Below, piece by piece: positions 14,943-21,894 of a stretch of 22,758 bases of DNA. The notes under the pieces are model-generated. The model was not told the DNA's origin. It saw nothing but the letters and a program-made list of their open reading frames with translations, and did no database searches. The translations under genes and the position numbers were made by a program. The DNA comes from Nocardioidaceae bacterium. GTDB taxonomy: Bacteria; Actinomycetota; Actinomycetes; Propionibacteriales; Nocardioidaceae. The stretch lies in the NCBI GenBank assembly GCA_020636935.1, contig JACJWW010000020.1, forward strand, positions 1 through 22,758. Direction: 5' to 3'. Numbering within the stretch: the stretch's first letter is position 1; the number at the start of each line of letters is the position of its first letter.

Positions 14943-15781
14943 CCGAACTCGACACTCACCTTCGGGTCGGGCGCTGGTGTGCCGACCCATCCATCTTCGG
15001 ATTTGTTGCCCGAGCGCCAGGTGAGCCCGCTGTAGCTGACGGTCTTGATGTTTTGGGTCTGGGCGTGCGCGATCAGGAACTGGGCGACGGACCAGCCGAC
15101 TCGGCCTTCACCGTCCTCGCCGACAGCGGTCACATAAATCTCGCGCTTCTCGGAGATGCGGGTCACCCGGATGCTCTCGCCGTAGGCGTCATCCAGCAGC
15201 GCAATGGTGCGGCTGATCCGGGTGTCATAGCTGGCTTCGCGGACGATGCAGGAGAACTGCCCGCCACTGCTGTAGCCGGTGAGAGCGCTGGCCAGAGCAC
15301 GTGCGTCGGGGGCGTGATCTTCGTAGGCTTCTGGGAAGCCGGAGCGTTGCACTTCCTGGGCGGCCACAGTGATCCGCATCGACTCGTAGTTGGGCACCTT
15401 CTCCAGAGCGTCGTAGAACTTGTTGATCGCATAGACAGGGTCACGGACCTGTGCGGGCGTGCCCCAGCCTTGGGACGGTCGCTGCTGGAAGATGCCCAAG
15501 GAGTCCCGGTCGCCGTGATTGAGATTGCGGATCTTGCTCTCCTGATAGGCAGTTGCCAGGGCGATCGACACTGCTCGCGCGGGCAATCCGCGTTGTACGC
15601 CGATCGCGCTGATCAAGGTGGCATTCTCGGCCTGGTCCAGGCTCAAGAAGACGGTGCGGCCAGCAGTTCGTGCGGTGCAGCCTTCTGGATCCGGCAGTGG
15701 GCCGGTCCCTTTCAAGAAGGCCCAGCCCACCCCGAGGATGATCGCGAGGGCCGCGACCACGAAGACCAGTCGAGCGCGCAC
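14939..15781 (-). CDS. Putative secreted lysozyme-like (transglycosylase-fold) protein
   Basis: A 280-residue protein with one N-terminal hydrophobic segment (about residues 5-22) that acts as a signal peptide or membrane anchor. The core ALATAYQESKIRNLNHGDRDSLGIFQQRPSQGWGT (about 75-108) looks like the catalytic-Glu region of lysozyme-like lytic transglycosylases, with Glu81 as candidate acid. The GIFQQRPSQGWG segment is shared with actinobacterial homologues that are often annotated, without basis, as heavy metal transporters. The C-terminal ~80 residues (ITRISEKREIYV onward) are of unknown fold. The GTG start lies 6 bp after the dapD stop, so the two form an operon. Activity on peptidoglycan is inferred, not shown. 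Confidence 0.78.
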   Translation of the reverse strand: MRARLVFVVAALAIILGVGWAFLKGTGPLPDPEGCTARTAGRTVFLSLDQAENATLISAIGVQRGLPARAVSIALATAYQESKIRNLNHGDRDSLGIFQQRPSQGWGTPAQVRDPVYAINKFYDALEKVPNYESMRITVAAQEVQRSGFPEAYEDHAPDARALASALTGYSSGGQFSCIVREASYDTRISRTIALLDDAYGESIRVTRISEKREIYVTAVGEDGEGRVGWSVAQFLIAHAQTQNIKTVSYSGLTWRSGNKSEDGWVGTPAPDPKVSVEFG

Positions 15782-15787
15782 AGACGC

Positions 15788-16726
15788 CTAGTTTGCGTGC
15801 AGGGCCGCGTTGAGTTCGATGCCCTGTTTGGCGGTGGCTACGGCTTCCACGCTTCCGGTCTGGGAGTTGCGGCGGAAGAGCAAGTTGTCAACGCCGGACA
15901 GTTGAGCAGCCTTCACGGTTTGATCCTGACCGACCAAGGCCACCTTGGTGCCGGCGGTCACATAGAGTCCAGCCTCAACGACGCAGTCGTTGCCCAGTGA
16001 GATCCCGACACCGGCATTGGCGCCGACCAGGCAGCGCTCGCCGATGCTGATCACCTGCTTGCCGCCACCTGACAAGGTGCCCATGATCGAGGCGCCGCCC
16101 CCGAGGTCGGAGCCGTCGGCGACGACCACACCAGCGCTGATCCGTCCTTCGATCATGGATGCTCCCAAGGTGCCGGCATTGAAGTTGCAGAAGCCCTCGT
16201 GCATCACAGTGGTGCCTTCGGCCAAATGAGCGCCCAGGCGCACTCGGTCAGCGTCGGCGATGCGTACGCCGGTCGGCACGACGTAATCGGTCATCCGGGG
16301 GAACTTGTCGATCCCGAATACCTGCACCGGGCCGCGGCTGCGAAGGCGGAGACGGGTGGCTTCGAAGTCGACTGTCGAGCAGGGGCCATGGTTGGTCCAG
16401 ACGACATTGGCGAGCTTGCCGAAAACGCCGTCGAGATTGGCTCCGTGAGGCTGGATCAAGCGGTGGGAGAGCAGGTGCAGCCGCAAATAGGCGTCGACTG
16501 CATCAGCGGGAGGCGAGCTCAGGTCGATCTCGACTCGGACAACCTCGGTGCGGGTGCCGCGCTCAGTGTCGATGCCGGCGAGGGCGGTCAACTCCTCAGG
16601 TGTGATGGAGCCGTCGTAGGCGCCCAGCAGTGGCTGGGGAAACCAAGCGTCGAGCACAGTCTCGGCTCCGGAGGATGACACCGAGATGGTGGCCAGGCCG
16701 TGGCCCCAAGCAGTCGATTCAGGCAT
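15788..16726 (-). CDS. dapD: Tetrahydrodipicolinate N-succinyltransferase
   Basis: DapD adds succinyl-CoA to tetrahydrodipicolinate, the step before DapC. The 312-residue product is the longer actinobacterial form: an N-terminal alpha/beta region, the TNHGPCSTVDFE and VFGIDKFPRMTDYVVPTGVRIAD segments, and then a left-handed parallel beta-helix of hexapeptide repeats (about residues 155-265). The helix includes RVRLGAHLAEGTTVMHEGFCNFNAGTLGASMIEG and GGGASIMGTLSGGGK. The enzyme is a trimer in this family. The ATG start has a TAGCCT box 7 nt upstream. It is divergent from dapE, with 74 bp between them, and leads into the lysozyme-like gene. Confidence 0.95.
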   Translation of the reverse strand: MPESTAWGHGLATISVSSSGAETVLDAWFPQPLLGAYDGSITPEELTALAGIDTERGTRTEVVRVEIDLSSPPADAVDAYLRLHLLSHRLIQPHGANLDGVFGKLANVVWTNHGPCSTVDFEATRLRLRSRGPVQVFGIDKFPRMTDYVVPTGVRIADADRVRLGAHLAEGTTVMHEGFCNFNAGTLGASMIEGRISAGVVVADGSDLGGGASIMGTLSGGGKQVISIGERCLVGANAGVGISLGNDCVVEAGLYVTAGTKVALVGQDQTVKAAQLSGVDNLLFRRNSQTGSVEAVATAKQGIELNAALHAN

Positions 16727-16733
16727 GGCCAGA

Positions 16734-16739
16734 AGGCTA
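16734..16739 (-). promoter_or_regulatory. Putative -10 box of dapD
   Basis: TAGCCT on the minus strand ends 7 nt before the dapD ATG, in the leaderless position. It shares the 74-bp dapD-dapE gap with the dapE promoter. Confidence 0.45.
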
Positions 16740-16788
16740 CCTGTGTGAGCAAGGTGGGCAGAGATGGGACTGATTGGTGGAATGCTGA

Positions 16789-16794
16789 CAAGAT
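16789..16794 (+). promoter_or_regulatory. Possible -10 box of dapE
   Basis: CAAGAT ends 6 nt before the dapE ATG. It keeps the two most important -10 bases (A at position 2, T at position 6) but not the first T, so it is a weaker match. Confidence 0.35.
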
Positions 16795-16800
16795 GGCGGC

Positions 16801-17868
16801 ATGGCTGTGTTGGACCTCTGCGAAGATGTCGTCGCCCTGACTGAGGCGTTGTGCAATATCCAGTCCGTGAGTCACCATGAGGCAGAGATCTGCGATGCGA
16901 TCGAGGCTGAGTTGCGCAAACTCGAGCATCTGGATCTGGTGCGGATCGGCAACAACCTGGTGGCCCGCACCAATCTGGGGCGGGCGGAGCGCGTCGTACT
17001 CGCCGGGCACCTGGACACTGTCCCGCTCAACGACAATCTGCCCGTGCGCAACGATGGCACCAACCTCCACGGACTCGGCACCTGTGACATGAAGGGCGGG
17101 GTGGCTTGCCTGTTGAAGTTGGCTCACGACCTGCCTGCACCGAATCGCGACTTGACCTTCATCGTCTACGAGGCCGAGGAGGTAGCTGATGAGTTCAATG
17201 GCTTGGGGATGCTGGCTCGGGAGCGGCCCGACTTGCTTGAAGCAGATTTCGCGATCCTGCTCGAGCCTTCGAATGCAGGCATTGAGGCCGGCTGCCAAGG
17301 AACCTTGCGTGTCGAGGTGAAGGCCAAGGGCGAGCGAGCCCACTCAGCGAGGGGATGGCGAGGCGACAACGCCATCCACAAGGCTGGCGACATCCTCAAT
17401 CGGCTCGCTTCCTATGAGGCCAGGAGTCCGGTCATCTCAGGGCTCGAATATCGCGAGGGCCTCAATGCCGTGGTGATCGCCGGCGGAGTGGCCACCAATG
17501 TGATCCCAGATGAGTGCGTGGTCACGGTCAACTACCGATTCGCGCCGGACAGGAGTGAGGTTGAGGCGCTCGACCATGTCTCGGAGGTCTTTGCCGGCTT
17601 CGACATAGAGGTCACCGACTCTGCGCCAGGGGCCCTGCCCGGCATGGATCTGCCCGCTGCGCAGGAGTTCGTGAAGGCCACGGGGAGCGTGCCCGCGCCC
17701 AAGTTCGGCTGGACCGACGTGGCGCGCTTTTCCGCTATGGGAGTGCCGGCCGTCAACTTCGGTCCAGGTGATCCTAATTTTGCCCACAAGCAAGATGAGT
17801 TCGTGCCGATCGCAGATTTGCATCGATGTGAGATGGCCCTGCGTGGCTGGTTGGTGAGTGAGCGATGA
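16801..17868 (+). CDS. dapE: Succinyl-diaminopimelate desuccinylase
   Basis: An M20-family di-zinc hydrolase that releases succinate to give LL-diaminopimelate. Metal and catalytic residues visible in the 355-residue product are His70 and Asp72 (AGHLDTVPL), Asp96 (GLGTCDMKGG), Glu126/Glu127 (YEAEEV), Glu155 (LEPSN) and His329 (GPGDPNFAHKQDE). The dimerisation domain lies at about 165-275 and includes RAHSARGWRGDNAIHKA. It heads a four-gene operon with LOG, DivIVA-domain and M14 amidase genes. The stop overlaps the next start as ATGA. Confidence 0.95.
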   Translation: MAVLDLCEDVVALTEALCNIQSVSHHEAEICDAIEAELRKLEHLDLVRIGNNLVARTNLGRAERVVLAGHLDTVPLNDNLPVRNDGTNLHGLGTCDMKGGVACLLKLAHDLPAPNRDLTFIVYEAEEVADEFNGLGMLARERPDLLEADFAILLEPSNAGIEAGCQGTLRVEVKAKGERAHSARGWRGDNAIHKAGDILNRLASYEARSPVISGLEYREGLNAVVIAGGVATNVIPDECVVTVNYRFAPDRSEVEALDHVSEVFAGFDIEVTDSAPGALPGMDLPAAQEFVKATGSVPAPKFGWTDVARFSAMGVPAVNFGPGDPNFAHKQDEFVPIADLHRCEMALRGWLVSER

Positions 17869-18617
17869 AACCGTCGGGTGAAATCGGCAAGTTGAGTGGC
17901 TCCACGGTGTTTCGTGGGAGTCAAGTTGACACCAGCACTGCTGATCAACGCCTGCTGGATCATCGTGATCGCACTGACTGGCTGCATGCCGACCCTTGGC
18001 GCGTACTCCGGATCCAGGCGGAGTTCGTCGAGGGCTTCAGCAGTCTGGCCTCAGTAGGCAAGGCGATTGGTGTCTTTGGTTCTGCCCGCAGCAAACCTGG
18101 CGACCGGGCCTACATCCTTGGCGAGCAACTCGGTGGGGCACTTGTCGAAGCAGGCTATGCGGTGATCACCGGCGGTGGTCCGGGCACCATGGAGGCAGCC
18201 AACAGAGGGGCCAAGTTGGCTGGAGGACTCAGCATCGGTCTCGGGATCGAGTTGCCCTTTGAACAAGGCATAAACGACTATGTCGACCTAGCGGTCAACT
18301 TCCGCTATTTCTTTGCCCGCAAGACGATGTTCTTGAAATACAGTCACGGATTGATCGCCCTGCCAGGCGGAATGGGCACCCTGGATGAGGTCTTCGAGGC
18401 ATTGACGCTCGTGCAGACCCAGAAGGTCACGAAATTCCCGATCGTCCTACTGGGCGTGGAGCACTGGGCCGGCTTGTTGGACTGGATGAAGTCAACGGTG
18501 TTGGCAGAAGGCATGATCTCTCCAAGAGACCTCGACTTGATCCGGGTCACCGACGATCCGGCAGTGGCGGTGGAGATGATGGTTGACGCACACACAAATG
18601 GAGGTGCTGAGCAATGA
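17865..18617 (+). CDS. LOG family protein (TIGR00730 type)
   Basis: A 250-residue Rossmann-fold protein. The two signature motifs are GGGPGTMEAANRGA (103-116) and PGGMGTLDE (167-175), with Arg152-Lys153 between them in the usual place. Family members are nucleotide 5'-monophosphate phosphoribohydrolases (cytokinin-activating LOG enzymes) that release a base from AMP-like substrates. They have often been annotated as lysine decarboxylases, which is wrong. The first ~65 residues form an N-terminal extension seen in actinobacterial homologues (LLDHRDRTDWLHADPWRVLRIQAEF). Its role next to dapE is unknown, although the linkage is common in actinobacteria. ATGA overlaps are present at both ends. 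Confidence 0.9.
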   Translation: MKPSGEIGKLSGSTVFRGSQVDTSTADQRLLDHRDRTDWLHADPWRVLRIQAEFVEGFSSLASVGKAIGVFGSARSKPGDRAYILGEQLGGALVEAGYAVITGGGPGTMEAANRGAKLAGGLSIGLGIELPFEQGINDYVDLAVNFRYFFARKTMFLKYSHGLIALPGGMGTLDEVFEALTLVQTQKVTKFPIVLLGVEHWAGLLDWMKSTVLAEGMISPRDLDLIRVTDDPAVAVEMMVDAHTNGGAEQ

Positions 18618-18889
18618 TCTGGGTCTTGGTCATGTTGACGATCCTGCTGCTGGGCGGTGTTGCTCTCGTGGCAGCGGGGTACGGCGATTCCATGCGCCCT
18701 GCGCAGCCAGATCGGCGCCAGGTGAGCCTGCCTGATGGGCCAGTGACTGCGCACGACTTGGAGACCATTGAGTTCAATACGGGCCTGCGCGGCTATCGCA
18801 TGGACGAGGTAGATGCTTTGTTGGCTCGGTTGGCCAGCCAACTGGCTGGTTCGCAGAGCCCTGGTGACCAGACTGCTGAAGGCCCCTGA
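18614..18889 (+). CDS. Small membrane-anchored DivIVA-domain protein
   Basis: A 91-residue protein with a single N-terminal membrane segment (about residues 2-22), a short polar linker and a minimal DivIVA-like motif: DLETIEFNTGLRGYRMDEVDALLARLASQL (about 48-77). In DivIVA/Wag31 this F-x-x-x-x-RGY-x-x-x-x-VD pattern forms the N-terminal domain that senses curved membrane; here it is attached to a transmembrane helix and there is no long coiled coil. It may mark growth or division sites or bind full-length DivIVA, but that is inference. ATG overlaps the LOG stop by 4 nt, so it is surely translated from the dapE operon. Confidence 0.85.
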   Translation: MIWVLVMLTILLLGGVALVAAGYGDSMRPAQPDRRQVSLPDGPVTAHDLETIEFNTGLRGYRMDEVDALLARLASQLAGSQSPGDQTAEGP

Positions 18890-18893
18890 CATC

Positions 18894-19652
18894 GTGACTC
18901 GGTCGACCCTGCGCCTCCTGATCGCCTTCGCGGCGGCATTCCTCATGAGCCTGTCGTTGTGGCTGATGCCAGCCGCAAGCTCGGTCGTACCAGCGCGGGT
19001 TGGCGCTGTGAGTGAGGTCAAGGAGATTGGCCGGACCAACAGCGACCGACCAATCTTGGCCTTTCGTGTCGGAGATCCGACTGCACCGGTGAAGGCCGTC
19101 GTGATGTCTGCGATCCACGGAGACGAGCGCGGTCCGATCCGGATCGCCAACAACTTGATCCACGGTGCACCCATCCGAGGTGTTGACCTGTGGGTGATCC
19201 CGGTGGTCAATCCCGATGGCCTGAAGTCGCGGACCCGACGCAATGGCAGGGGAGTAGATCTGAACCGAAATTTCCCCACCGACTGGGGTCGTTCCTATGG
19301 GCAGACCTATTCAGGGCCGAGGCCAGCGTCAGAGCCAGAAACCCGAGCACTCATGGCCTTCCTCGACGAGGTCAATCCCCAGTACCTGGTCAGCTTCCAC
19401 CAGCCTTTACGTGGCGTTGGTGTTGCCGACAACAAGCCGCCCGGCTTCCAGAGGGCTCTCGCCAGAGGTTTGAAGCTGCGCCTGCGGTCGTTCAACTGCA
19501 CTGGGGTTTGTCACGGGACGATGACGACTTGGTTCAATCGCAACCACGCAGGGGTTGCAATCACAGTGGAATATGGGCGCCGGCTCAGCCGCCGACAGGC
19601 CACCCGTACTGGCCCCAACGGAGTGCTTCGTGCGCTCAGTGCTTGGCGCTGA
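18894..19652 (+). CDS. Secreted M14-type zinc carboxypeptidase/amidase, MpaA-like
   Basis: A 252-residue zinc peptidase. It starts with a signal peptide (basic MTRSTLRLL, hydrophobic to about residue 27, then AASS). Zinc ligands are His75 and Glu78 (SAIHGDERGP) and His169 (VSFHQPLRGV); Glu226 in TVEYGRR is the general base. NPDGL (106-110) and GVDLNRNFPTDW (120-131) match murein peptide amidase A, which cuts the gamma-D-Glu to diaminopimelate bond. E. coli MpaA is cytoplasmic, whereas this protein appears to be exported and so would act on wall peptides outside. Start: GTG at 18894, 4 bp after the DivIVA-domain gene; readings from 18813 run through that gene and are not favoured. Confidence 0.85.
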   Translation: MTRSTLRLLIAFAAAFLMSLSLWLMPAASSVVPARVGAVSEVKEIGRTNSDRPILAFRVGDPTAPVKAVVMSAIHGDERGPIRIANNLIHGAPIRGVDLWVIPVVNPDGLKSRTRRNGRGVDLNRNFPTDWGRSYGQTYSGPRPASEPETRALMAFLDEVNPQYLVSFHQPLRGVGVADNKPPGFQRALARGLKLRLRSFNCTGVCHGTMTTWFNRNHAGVAITVEYGRRLSRRQATRTGPNGVLRALSAWR

Positions 19653-19671
19653 ATGGCGCCTACTGGCGCCA
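19644..19671 (+). repeat. Three TGGCGC repeats with exact 10-bp period, and a hairpin
   Basis: TGGCGC occurs at 19644, 19654 and 19664, one helical turn apart, across the amidase stop codon and up to the DUF3117 promoter. The last two copies also form a perfect inverted repeat TGGCGCC-TACT-GGCGCCA (19654-19671), which could fold as a hairpin after the amidase stop. This could be an operator, a terminator, or both. A partial fourth copy (TGGCG) lies at 19692, not in phase. Confidence 0.6.
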
Positions 19672-19676
19672 TAGGG

Positions 19677-19687
19677 GATAATAGGGT
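19677..19687 (+). promoter_or_regulatory. Putative -10 region of the DUF3117 gene
   Basis: GATAAT (19677-19682) overlaps TAGGGT (19682-19687). With GATAAT as -10, a 17-bp spacer puts the -35 exactly on the second TGGCGC repeat, so anything binding the repeats would touch RNA polymerase. The leader would be about 30-35 nt. Confidence 0.5.
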
Positions 19688-19724
19688 TGTTTGGCGTACA
19701 GGCGACGAAGGAAGCAGGTGTTCA

Positions 19725-19892
19725 ATGGCGGCCATGAAGCCGCGTACCGGCGACGGTCCGCTCGAGGTGACCAAAGAAGGTCGAGGAATCATCATGAGGG
19801 TTCCACTCGAAGGTGGTGGACGACTCGTTGTTGAGTTGAAGCCCGACGAGGCGACAGCCTTGAAGGCAGAGCTCGAAGGCGTCGTTGGCTAA
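19725..19892 (+). CDS. DUF3117 family protein
   Basis: A 55-residue protein, MAAMKPRTGDGPLEVTKEGRG onward, nearly identical along its whole length to the very conserved actinobacterial DUF3117 family (M. tuberculosis Rv1211, from memory). It is rich in glycine and charged residues, with a likely beta strand pair at RGIIMRVPLEGGGRLVVEL and a helix at PDEATALKAELEGV. There is no known function and no catalytic motif. Start: ATG at 19725, with AGGTG 4 nt and AGGA 12 nt upstream; a reading from 19653 would add 24 unconserved residues and run through the promoter. It is a single-gene unit closed by a strong hairpin. Confidence 0.9.
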   Translation: MAAMKPRTGDGPLEVTKEGRGIIMRVPLEGGGRLVVELKPDEATALKAELEGVVG

Positions 19893-19907
19893 CCCCCTCG
19901 CGTTGAC

Positions 19908-19943
19908 AAGGCCCCTGTGCTCCCAATGGGAGACAGGGGCCTT
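19908..19943 (+). terminator. Strong hairpin terminator after DUF3117
   Basis: AAGGCCCCTGT (19908-19918) pairs with ACAGGGGCCTT (19933-19943). Inside it CTCCC pairs with GGGAG around an AAT loop, with only one unpaired G (19919). The 16-bp stem is the longest perfect hairpin I saw in the window. No T-tract follows, as is usual for actinobacterial terminators. It ends only 13 nt before the pepA -10 box. Confidence 0.75.
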
Positions 19944-19956
19944 CGCCTTGGTCGAC

Positions 19957-19962
19957 TAAGGT
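19957..19962 (+). promoter_or_regulatory. Putative -10 box of pepA
   Basis: TAAGGT ends 6 nt before the GTG at 19969, the leaderless pattern with a GTG start. Its -35 region would fall inside the right arm of the terminator hairpin. Confidence 0.5.
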
Positions 19963-19968
19963 CTCATT

Positions 19969-21531
19969 GTGGTCCTACCGTCGTTTGCCCAAGATGCACC
20001 TGTCGTGGATTTCGTGCCCACCACCGCTACGCCCGTGCAGATAGACAGCGCATCGTTGATCGCGATTCCAGTCTTGATCGGTTCGCAAGGTCCGCAGGTG
20101 CATTTTGTCGACGACATCGTGAGTGAGACTGGGGTCGACCTACTCGGTGTCGTGGTGGCCGCGACTGAGTTGGACGACGCCCATCCGGGAAGCTTTGTTG
20201 AGATCCCCGTGTCATCTGGGCTCACCGAAGGGCAGAGCCTGCGTTCAATCCTGCTTTTCGGAGTCGACGAGGGCAGCCCCGGACAACTGAGGAATGCTGC
20301 CGGCGCACTGGCTCGTCGTACCCGTGGCCATCGTGAGGTCACGGTGTGCCTACGAGCGCTAGACGATGACGAACAACTACGCGCCTTCGTCGAAGGATTC
20401 GTCCTGGGGGGATTCACACTCAGCGCCCGGGAGCAGCAACCAAGCCCCATTGCGTCGAAGCTCAATCTGGTTTGTTCGGAGCAGGGGGCTCGGGTCCGTG
20501 GGGTGCTGGAGCGGTCCACTGTGCAGGCGAGGGCTGCTTGGCAGGCAAGACGGCTGGCAACCATGCCCTCCAATGTCAAGTCGCCCCGGTGGCTTGCCGG
20601 AGAGGTCGAGAGCTTGGTCAAGGGGCATTCGATCAAGGTGACCGAGTTTGACCAAGAACGGCTAGCCAAGGAAGGGTTTGGCGGCATTTTGGCGGTTGGG
20701 GCAGGCTCTGCATCGCCTCCGGTCATGCTCCAGTTGGACTACCGACCCCGGGGGGCGGATGCCCGGCGCAAAGACGAGCACATCGTCTTGGTGGGCAAGG
20801 GGATCACCTTCGACACCGGCGGGTTGTCGATCAAGCCTGCCGAGGCGATGGCCAACATGAAGCGAGACATGACCGGTGCCGCTGTCGTTGCCTCGGTCAT
20901 GTCTGCGCTTCACCAACTCAAGTGCGGGGTGAGAGTCACTGCACTGTTGCCCTTGGCGGAGAACTCCCTCAGCGGCTCTGCCTCCAGACCCGGCGATGTG
21001 ATCACCCACTACGGCGGACGCACCACCGAGATCACGAATACAGACGCTGAAGGGCGGCTGGTGTTGGCCGACGCCATGGCCTACGCCGCCAAGAAGCTCA
21101 AGCCCACGACCTTGGTCGACATTGCCACCCTTACTGGGGGAGCCAAGGTGGCCTTGGGCACCCGGATGGGGGCTTTGTTCGCCACCAACCCCGAGCTTGC
21201 CGCAAGCCTGGGCGTAGCTGCACGCGATGCAGGCGAACCGCTCTGGGAGTTGCCGCTGTCGAGTGAATACGAGCCCAAATTGGCCTCGAAGGTTGCCGAT
21301 GCGGTCAACTCCTCTGGTGGGCCGCCGGCGATCACTGCAGCATTGTTCCTGCAGCGCTTCGTGCGCGGAGTTGAGTGGGCCCACCTCGACATCGCCAGTA
21401 GTGGCGATGCCGAAGATGATCGCTTCGAGTGGACCAAGGGTCCTACTGGCTTCGGAGTCCGCACCTTGCTGCGCTGGCTTGAGCAGGGTGATTCTGCAGT
21501 CGTCCAGTCTGACAGTGAGGGGAAGCAATGA
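19969..21531 (+). CDS. pepA: Leucyl aminopeptidase, M17 family
   Basis: A cytoplasmic hexameric zinc aminopeptidase that frees N-terminal residues from peptides. The 520-residue product has a variable N-terminal domain (to about residue 180). The catalytic domain carries VGKGITFDTGGLSIKP (Lys277, Asp282), Asp300 in MKRDMTGAA, and the family signature NTDAEGR (357-363; Asp359 and Glu361 as metal ligands, Arg363 catalytic). DIATLTGGAKVALGTRMGALF and HLDIASS follow as expected. The GTG start is selected by the TAAGGT box 6 nt upstream and gives MVLPSFAQDAPVV. The gene follows the DUF3117 hairpin and overlaps the next gene as ATGA. Confidence 0.95.
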   Translation: MVLPSFAQDAPVVDFVPTTATPVQIDSASLIAIPVLIGSQGPQVHFVDDIVSETGVDLLGVVVAATELDDAHPGSFVEIPVSSGLTEGQSLRSILLFGVDEGSPGQLRNAAGALARRTRGHREVTVCLRALDDDEQLRAFVEGFVLGGFTLSAREQQPSPIASKLNLVCSEQGARVRGVLERSTVQARAAWQARRLATMPSNVKSPRWLAGEVESLVKGHSIKVTEFDQERLAKEGFGGILAVGAGSASPPVMLQLDYRPRGADARRKDEHIVLVGKGITFDTGGLSIKPAEAMANMKRDMTGAAVVASVMSALHQLKCGVRVTALLPLAENSLSGSASRPGDVITHYGGRTTEITNTDAEGRLVLADAMAYAAKKLKPTTLVDIATLTGGAKVALGTRMGALFATNPELAASLGVAARDAGEPLWELPLSSEYEPKLASKVADAVNSSGGPPAITAALFLQRFVRGVEWAHLDIASSGDAEDDRFEWTKGPTGFGVRTLLRWLEQGDSAVVQSDSEGKQ

Positions 21532-21878
21532 GTGCTGGTTTGACCGTGAGATGGGCATTGGGGCACGCCAACCCTGAGATTGCTCAGGCGTTGCGCGACT
21601 ATGTCAGCGAGTCTTCACACGCGCGTTTCGAGCAACTTGAGGGTCTACATTTCAAGACCTGGCGGATGCGTGAAGGCGAGTGGTTCGAAGGCAACTATGT
21701 CTTCGTTGACGATGCGGCTAGGAGCGCCTTTGCTGCGCAGTTTGCCCCTGCAGCAGCAGAATCACCTGTCTCAAAGCTCACTGGAGCAGCGCCAATCCTG
21801 ATTGAGGAGTCTGAGATCGTCTCGATTGCGATTGGACCAGAGCGGGCGGTTTCCAAGCCGACCGGCGAGCGCGGCTGA
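21528..21878 (+). CDS. Small protein of unknown function, possibly YdhR-like ferredoxin-fold
   Basis: A 116-residue protein that I do not recognise with certainty. The pattern GLHFKTWRMREGEWFEGNYVFVDDAARSAFAAQF (about residues 39-72) resembles the strand-helix unit of dimeric alpha/beta-barrel proteins such as YdhR, where a strand with W/K, a turn, and an aromatic strand precede a helix. SPVSKLTGAAPILIEESEIVSIAIGP would supply the last strands. There is no signal peptide or membrane segment. Its ATG overlaps the pepA stop by 4 nt, so it is translated with pepA. The C-terminus ends 16 bp before the convergent O-methyltransferase stop codon. Confidence 0.7.
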   Translation: MSAGLTVRWALGHANPEIAQALRDYVSESSHARFEQLEGLHFKTWRMREGEWFEGNYVFVDDAARSAFAAQFAPAAAESPVSKLTGAAPILIEESEIVSIAIGPERAVSKPTGERG

Positions 21879-21894
21879 TCGTCCTACGTCGGGG

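Noticed and set aside
14762..16000. 412-codon open frame on the plus strand opposite the lysozyme-like gene and dapD
   Set aside because: It lies antisense to two well-supported genes, has no recognisable domain, and such long shadow frames are expected in GC-rich DNA.
19903..19908. Perfect TTGACA hexamer considered as a -35 box for pepA
   Set aside because: The only good -10 (TAAGGT at 19957) is 48 bp away, and nothing like a -10 occurs at 16-19 bp; the hexamer runs into the terminator stem.
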